38,711 bases of DNA, taken from positions 1 to 38,711 of the forward strand of contig JAHEDG010000025.1 in assembly GCA_024641335.1 (NCBI GenBank). Reading direction: 5' to 3'. Position 1 is the stretch's first letter, and each line of letters starts with the position of its first letter. Positions 34,381-38,711 of the stretch are shown piece by piece. Origin of the DNA: Candidatus Zixiibacteriota bacterium. Lineage in GTDB: Bacteria > Zixibacteria > MSB-5A5 > UBA10806. A program made the position numbers and the translations under genes. Below the pieces are notes generated by a model. That model was not told where the DNA came from and did not search any database. It saw only the letters and a list, made by a program, of their open reading frames with translations.

Positions 34381-35236
34381 GGTATTTAAACCTCCTAACC
34401 CATTTGACGTAATTTGCGCGATCCGTATCTATAGGCGTGGGCGGATCGAATATATACTTATCCCAGGCTACCTGATCTTTTAGTCTACGCATATTGCCTT
34501 CCCCCGCGTGATACCCATAGGTAGTCAAATCTTCTCTATTTGCTACCGAAGGAACTGAATCACAAACTAAATACGAACATGAATCTGGAAATAATTCCTG
34601 ACTCGGTCCTAACTTTCGCGGCAAAGCATCTGTCATTATCCAACTACCGTTATTGATATTCAATTGCCAATTCCATGCTAAACTATCCCATTGGCATACC
34701 GTGAACGTTTGAGGATACTCACCTTGATGTTCTGTTGAGTCGAAAGTGGTTTCCCAGGTTGTTCTGAAGATCTGCATAATTCCAGTATCAGTACCAATTC
34801 GATTTTCACAAGGCAGTCTGGTATCAAGACAGGTATCCCCTTGTGAGTAAACAAAATTATCCCAATAATGATTCCACTGTGGATTATATGACCATATTCC
34901 CTCATGACAATGAGCGGGATCTGAACTACCGGCATACTCCTGCCAAGCTACTGCTCTGATTCTGTCGGTGCGCAGGGTATCACTTAATAAAGCGTTCGAC
35001 GGATCCCGATCCACGATTATCAGCTTCGTCGCCCGGTTGGTGTCGTTTATCACTGTATCGGTGGTGGCTGTAAAACGGTTGTCTATGTTGGGGATCGGCG
35101 ACATCGCCCCAACGCCCGCGACCGTTAATGAGCCCCCGACCACGTATAGCGAATCGCGCCAGAATGTAGTGGCCGCGGCGTAGGTAGAATCGTTCCACCA
35201 GAGCCAGGTGGAGTCGGAGGGGTTAAAGTAATTCAC
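34364..35236 (-). CDS. Array protein S3, lysozyme/SLT-like domain, no signal peptide
   Basis: A 290-residue protein with the same plan as S4: head 1-80, then 'AVAWQEYAG' with E100, a longer insert containing 'CHEGIWSYNPQWNHYW', 'TGIMQIF' at 151-157, 'WNWQLNINNGSWI' at 188-200, 'YGYHAGE' and the end 'RRFKYRGNLW'. The insert and the TRLPCENR segment are shared with S1, not with S2 or S4. The frame is open further upstream into the end of P2, but GTG 35236 has GGAGG 7 nt before it and gives the same Glu position as S2 and S4. No signal peptide. An active-site Glu plus GIMQ and NI..G are the basis for the call. Confidence 0.75.
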   Translation of the reverse strand: MNYFNPSDSTWLWWNDSTYAAATTFWRDSLYVVGGSLTVAGVGAMSPIPNIDNRFTATTDTVINDTNRATKLIIVDRDPSNALLSDTLRTDRIRAVAWQEYAGSSDPAHCHEGIWSYNPQWNHYWDNFVYSQGDTCLDTRLPCENRIGTDTGIMQIFRTTWETTFDSTEHQGEYPQTFTVCQWDSLAWNWQLNINNGSWIMTDALPRKLGPSQELFPDSCSYLVCDSVPSVANREDLTTYGYHAGEGNMRRLKDQVAWDKYIFDPPTPIDTDRANYVKWVRRFKYRGNLW

Positions 35237-35315
35237 AAGATTACCTCCATCCCACCCGCAGCCAGGCGGCCTCGTTGGTGCGGGTGTCGAAGATGAAGAG
35301 CATGGCGGGGGCGAA
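35076..35315 (-). repeat. Homogenised P-S junction tract, copy 2
   Basis: Partner of the tract at 33189-33426. The flanking P bodies and S C-terminal parts are far more diverged, so this junction was copied between units recently. Confidence 0.85.
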
Positions 35316-36269
35316 ATTTTCCAAATCATTTGACTGCCCGAAATAATATACAATATAATTACCTATAACGTCAGTCACGCCAGAAGATCCGCTAATATAA
35401 TCTTCTTGGCTATAATCCGGAACTGAAATAGAATCTAGTAGATTAAAGCTGTAAATATCATAAATTTTAACGCTCGAATCGATCCAATTCTGGCCATAAC
35501 CTTTCACAATCTTATCTTTAAAATGAATCTCATAATTGAGATTGAAAACATATAATAAATTATCCGCGACAGCGAACAAATGATTGCTACTCTTATAAGG
35601 GCGACAGCGTAGGGAGTCAGCTAATTGCTGGTTCGTAGGATCGGTTTTAATAACGTAATAGTGCTCATCGTAAGAATCATAATAAATATTTTCATGGATT
35701 AGTCGTGGAAAAGTGAACACGTTAAGGCTGTCAAGAGATCCAGTAGTATAACCGACCGGCGCGTTTTCAATAAACGATAGGGCATATTGAGTTGTTAGTC
35801 CATAAATACCGTTAATAACCGGTACGTTATCAGAGTTTCCAGAAGCGCTTACGTATAATCTGTTAAAGTTCATTGAATTTAAATCGAGAAGTGAATAATT
35901 TGCCAGCAATTGAGTATTCAATATGTTGCCCGTTACAACATTTACGCAGATTATTCTGGAACTTCCCGTATCCGGGGCTGTATTCTTGCAATAACACCCA
36001 GAGTTAATCGCGGTTAAAAGTATATTTCTATTAAAAACGTTTAATGGAACAGGTTTAATATTTAGTATTTCTCCTTCCGTTGCCAGCGGAATCTCATCAA
36101 TAACATTCTTAGATTCTAAGTCTATTGCCTTTGTAGATATGGCGTAATAGTTGGAATTATCATCATTTGGAGTATAGCAATTGACGTAGTAAACTTGTGT
36201 TAATGCTATCTTTAAATTACAAAAGAAGATAATAATAGTAATGAACAACAGTTTACCATAGGTTTCCAT
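35241..36269 (-). CDS. Array partner protein P2 (secreted, unknown function)
   Basis: A 342-residue protein with a signal peptide (about 1-24). Family features: 'VYYVNCYT', 'ILNIKPV', 'GCYCKNTAP', 'FNLNYEIHFKD', 'DYSQEDYI', tail 'PAMLFIFDTRTNEA' with 'WLRVGWR'. It resembles P4 most. The body (about 35340-36250) is strikingly AT-rich beside the GC-rich tail, which is nearly identical in DNA to the tail of P3. ATG 36269 overlaps S2 by 17 bp, with AAGGAG 11 nt upstream inside S2. Confidence 0.8.
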   Translation of the reverse strand: METYGKLLFITIIIFFCNLKIALTQVYYVNCYTPNDDNSNYYAISTKAIDLESKNVIDEIPLATEGEILNIKPVPLNVFNRNILLTAINSGCYCKNTAPDTGSSRIICVNVVTGNILNTQLLANYSLLDLNSMNFNRLYVSASGNSDNVPVINGIYGLTTQYALSFIENAPVGYTTGSLDSLNVFTFPRLIHENIYYDSYDEHYYVIKTDPTNQQLADSLRCRPYKSSNHLFAVADNLLYVFNLNYEIHFKDKIVKGYGQNWIDSSVKIYDIYSFNLLDSISVPDYSQEDYISGSSGVTDVIGNYIVYYFGQSNDLENFAPAMLFIFDTRTNEAAWLRVGWR

Positions 36270-37083
36270 TATATTTCCATCTCCTTACTTTCCGCGCGTA
36301 ATCGGCAAAATCGTCAGTACCTTCTAATATATATTCCTTCCACTTGTCATCTGTTGTGATCTTTTTCATACGCGTTTCTCCTGCGTGATATCCGTAATTG
36401 GAAAGATCCTCTTTGTTTGCTTTTCTTGGCAATGAATCGCAGTTGGTATATGAACATGAATCAGGCCATAGTTTTTGCGTATCCGTCATTACAGAACACA
36501 ACGCAGCTTCTGTCCACCATTTAGCGTTAAATATATTCAATTTCCAATTCCATGTTAAACTATCCCACTCACAATAGAATCGACCTTCCGGATAGCTGCC
36601 ATCATATGAACCATTAAATACTTTTTCAAGTACGTGCCTGTTCAATTGCATAATACCGGAGTCTTTACTACCATCGCCCTCGCACGGCATTCGAGAATTA
36701 TTCGGCCTGGTCGAATCGGCCCCCCAATAGTTATTCCACCTTGGCATTCGACGGTTTCTCCCTTGATTGTTCATACCAGCGCCTTCCTGCCAGGCGATAG
36801 CTTTGAACCGTTCCGTGATCAGGCTATCTTCAAAGTTATCATTTGAGGGATCAACGTCAATTAATATCAGCTTAGTCGCATGTGCCGTATCGTTAATCAC
36901 CGTATCCGTAGTCGCGCTGAAACTATTGTCTATATTAAGAACATGCTTCAACGCGCCGGAACAATCCACGCTCAACGATCCGCCGACTACGTAAAGGGAA
37001 TCTCTGAAAAATGTGACTGCACTTGAATCTCTGGTCTTATTCCACCATAAATAGGTGGAGTCTGAGGGATAAGAGGGAACCAA
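36253..37083 (-). CDS. Array protein S2, lysozyme/SLT-like domain, no signal peptide
   Basis: A 276-residue protein. Head with 'STYLWWNKTRDSS' and 'RDSLYVVGGSLSV' (more diverged than in S3 and S4), 'AIAWQEGAG' with E100, 'MPRWNNYWGADSTRPNN' shared with S4, 'SGIMQLN', 'WNWKLNIFNAKWW', 'YGYHAGE' and 'RRWKYNGNLW'. TTG 37083 is the first start after the P1 stop and has GGAGG 6 nt upstream inside the last codons of P1. It is in the same frame as P1, separated by one TAG, but other P-S junctions are not in frame. No signal peptide. Confidence 0.75.
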   Translation of the reverse strand: MVPSYPSDSTYLWWNKTRDSSAVTFFRDSLYVVGGSLSVDCSGALKHVLNIDNSFSATTDTVINDTAHATKLILIDVDPSNDNFEDSLITERFKAIAWQEGAGMNNQGRNRRMPRWNNYWGADSTRPNNSRMPCEGDGSKDSGIMQLNRHVLEKVFNGSYDGSYPEGRFYCEWDSLTWNWKLNIFNAKWWTEAALCSVMTDTQKLWPDSCSYTNCDSLPRKANKEDLSNYGYHAGETRMKKITTDDKWKEYILEGTDDFADYARKVRRWKYNGNLW

Positions 37084-37086
37084 CCT

Positions 37087-38175
37087 CTACCTCCATCCTA
37101 CCCGCAACCAGGTCGCCTCATTGGTGCGGGTATCGAAGATGAAAAGCATGGCGGGATTAAATCGACCCATCCAATCGTCCTCAAAGAAATAATAGACTAT
37201 AAAATCACCGACAACATCCGCTATACCGTTTTCTCTGCCAGGATAATCGCCCTCCGGATAATCCGCAACCGGAAGCTGTTCCAATAATTCAAGGCTGATC
37301 GGATCGTAGATCAATACTTCCGGTTCTATATAATAATCTTCGCGGTATTTATGCGTATATTGACCATGCATTTCATAATTGAGATGGAAGCAATAAAACC
37401 TGTTGCGGTCGGGATGATAAGCATAAATAGTCGCTTGTCCTCCGCTTTGCCGCAATTGTAAAGAATCAACAACCGCGTCGTTTCCATCATTAAGTTTGAC
37501 CAACCAATATTGGCTGTTATAAAAAGAGTGATAGAGATGATATCTATCGCTCTCCCATATTTTACGCAATAGGGAATAACCGTCCAAATTACCTATACTG
37601 CCCGGAATTTCGTTTATTGGTACGCCTCGTTCGAACTCAAATCTGTCATTTCTATTTAATCCATAAACGCCAGGTCGCAAGATGACAACATTCCCTGTAT
37701 CACTTACAATACCTAATCTGAAACCCTGTTCATAAGGCACCTTATACAGTAGATTTATATTGGCTGCTGAGATTTCATCTCGCCGTAAATCATGTATATT
37801 ACCATTTTGATTAAAAAATAGTGCATAATGTAAATTAGACAGGCCGGACGTAAAACCAGAGTTTTTTGCCATCATACCGTTCGCCCAGAAGGATATCAAA
37901 AAAGTTCCTCGGGTATTGGAAACGGTCATAGGAGTCCTATTGAGAATAGTCCCTGAATCCGCTAAAACCGTACTATCGATAATTTCCTGTTGATCCAAGT
38001 CAACCATAATGGTATGAATCTGCATAAAATTTGAAGCGGAATCTCCGTGAGAAACATAAGCATTAATAAAGTACGTTTGACCTACCGATATACCGGTCAA
38101 TGTTAAGAAAACGCAAGCCATAATAAAAAGAAAATTACACAATCGCCGGTGATAATTATTCCCACGGCTTTTCAT
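37087..38175 (-). CDS. Array partner protein P1 (secreted, unknown function)
   Basis: A 362-residue protein, the most diverged P copy. The N-terminus has a longer basic region, then a hydrophobic signal ('FLFIMACVFLTLTGISV'). Family features: 'TYFINAYV', 'TILNRTPM', 'FHLNYEMHGQYTHKY', 'YPEGDYPG', tail 'PAMLFIFDTRTNEA' with 'WLRVGWR'. The Cys pair of the other copies is lost (GMMAKN). ATG 38175 is preferred over an upstream ATG at 38211 because it gives the same short overlap (20 bp) with the S gene before it as in other units. Confidence 0.78.
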   Translation of the reverse strand: MKSRGNNYHRRLCNFLFIMACVFLTLTGISVGQTYFINAYVSHGDSASNFMQIHTIMVDLDQQEIIDSTVLADSGTILNRTPMTVSNTRGTFLISFWANGMMAKNSGFTSGLSNLHYALFFNQNGNIHDLRRDEISAANINLLYKVPYEQGFRLGIVSDTGNVVILRPGVYGLNRNDRFEFERGVPINEIPGSIGNLDGYSLLRKIWESDRYHLYHSFYNSQYWLVKLNDGNDAVVDSLQLRQSGGQATIYAYHPDRNRFYCFHLNYEMHGQYTHKYREDYYIEPEVLIYDPISLELLEQLPVADYPEGDYPGRENGIADVVGDFIVYYFFEDDWMGRFNPAMLFIFDTRTNEATWLRVGWR

Positions 38176-38711
38176 AATAAAATCCTCTGACTTTTTGAAC
38201 ATAATCAGCATCCTCTCTTATGGGAGGTATCGTATCGCATATGATCTCCGTCCATAACGCGTCATTTACGATTATTTTCATATCTTGTTCTCCAGCATGA
38301 TAACCATACGATTTGAGATCTTCCTTGTTCTTCTTGGAGGGAAAATTCCCACAATCCGTGAACGCACATGAATCGGGAAACAACTTTTGTTGGCTAGTAA
38401 ATTCCGCAGGATAGTACGTGTCATGAATGTACTTTCCATTGAATATATTAATCTGCCAATTCCAGGTCAGACTATCCCATTTAACCTGTAAATATCCATC
38501 AGGTTTATTGTTTGGGGCGCTGAAAAACGGCCCCCAACCCCAACCGACACCCTTTCTGAATATTTGCATAATCCCGGTATCCAGACCCCATCGATTTTCA
38601 CAAGGCAGTCTGGTATCGATGCAGGTATCCCCTCGCGAGCTGACAAAGGTATCCCAGTAATGATTCCACTGTGGATTATAGGTTGCTGTACCCTCGTGGC
38701 AATGCGCCGGA
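38156..38711 (-). CDS. Array protein S1, lysozyme/SLT-like, 5' part beyond window
   Basis: Partial gene; its frame is open to the right edge. The visible 184 residues start in 'AHCHEGTATYNPQWNHYWD', as in S3, then 'TRLPCENRWG', 'DTGIMQIF', 'WNWQINIFNGKYI' and 'YGYHAGE', ending 'YYEKPWE'. The catalytic Glu lies just outside the window. It belongs to the S3 subtype. The array therefore continues upstream of position 38711. Confidence 0.72.
   Translation of the reverse strand, partial: PAHCHEGTATYNPQWNHYWDTFVSSRGDTCIDTRLPCENRWGLDTGIMQIFRKGVGWGWGPFFSAPNNKPDGYLQVKWDSLTWNWQINIFNGKYIHDTYYPAEFTSQQKLFPDSCAFTDCGNFPSKKNKEDLKSYGYHAGEQDMKIIVNDALWTEIICDTIPPIREDADYVQKVRGFYYEKPWE

Larger units (their letters stand above)
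31504..38711 (-). repeat. Tandem array of S-P gene pairs, period about 1.85 kb
   Basis: Units S4-P4, S3-P3 and S2-P2 measure 1846, 1885 and 1843 bp; P1 and part of S1 complete the visible array. Subtypes alternate (S1/S3 with P1/P3, S2/S4 with P2/P4), so a four-gene block of about 3.75 kb was probably duplicated once more after the first duplication. It ends downstream at the NHL gene. Confidence 0.8.

Noticed and set aside
36253-38175. P1 and S2 share a reading frame across one TAG, suggesting stop readthrough to a fused P-S protein
   Set aside because: The P2-S3 and P3-S4 junctions are in different frames, and every S has its own GGAGG and start codon.

Overview
The window looks like a chromosomal contig from an uncultured bacterium of the Fibrobacteres-Chlorobi-Bacteroidetes neighbourhood, most like candidate phylum Zixibacteria. 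This is inferred from style, not from a marker gene. The signs are C-terminal NYPNPFN/FlgD-like sorting domains on secreted proteins, a dockerin-like tail with two GDAN...NGLD loops, a DUF2723 glycosyltransferase with TPRs, a TatD-radical SAM fusion, and many small lipoproteins. The envelope is diderm (outer-membrane barrel, lipoproteins, FtsEX-EnvC). TTG and GTG starts are common. No rRNA, tRNA, CRISPR, phage or transposase was seen.

Layout. (1) 1-6.9 kb, plus strand: compact housekeeping operon ftsE-ftsX-envC-holB-ricT-metG ending at a rho-independent terminator. It links septal peptidoglycan splitting with replication and translation genes. (2) 6.9-12.7 kb, minus strand: a DUF2723/GT117 membrane glycosyltransferase with TPRs, and a 1026-residue secreted protein with seven Ig-like repeats and a dockerin-like tail. 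A consensus promoter (12661-12689) gives the latter a leader of about 380 nt. (3) 12.9-19.3 kb, minus strand: a six-gene, nearly gapless operon tatD-rSAM fusion, rsmA, outer-membrane beta-barrel, two paralogous lipoproteins, and a divergent polysaccharide deacetylase. Upstream lies a small sorting-domain gene broken by an in-frame TGA. (4) 19.9-24.9 kb, plus strand: an HD-GYP phosphodiesterase overlapping a histidine kinase-like sensor that lacks its phospho-accepting His, then a 35-residue Cys/His mini-protein gene with its own terminator, then a PD40 propeller lipoprotein. (5) 25-29.7 kb, minus strand: ctaB, and an operon zinc ribbon-ybbR-tsaD-ktrB-ktrA. (6) 30-38.7 kb, minus strand: an NHL-repeat sorting-domain protein at the downstream end of a tandem array of two-gene units.

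The array is the most unusual part. Each unit of about 1.85 kb holds one gene (S) for a protein with a lysozyme/SLT-transglycosylase-like signature but no signal peptide, followed by one gene (P) for a secreted protein of about 340 residues of unknown function. I label them in transcription order S1-P1-S2-P2-S3-P3-S4-P4; S1 runs off the right edge. S and P genes overlap by 17-20 bp, each gene's Shine-Dalgarno lies inside the last codons of the gene before it, S and P subtypes alternate together, and near-identical junction tracts show recent recombination. An effector/immunity-like or enzyme/partner system is a reasonable but unproven reading.
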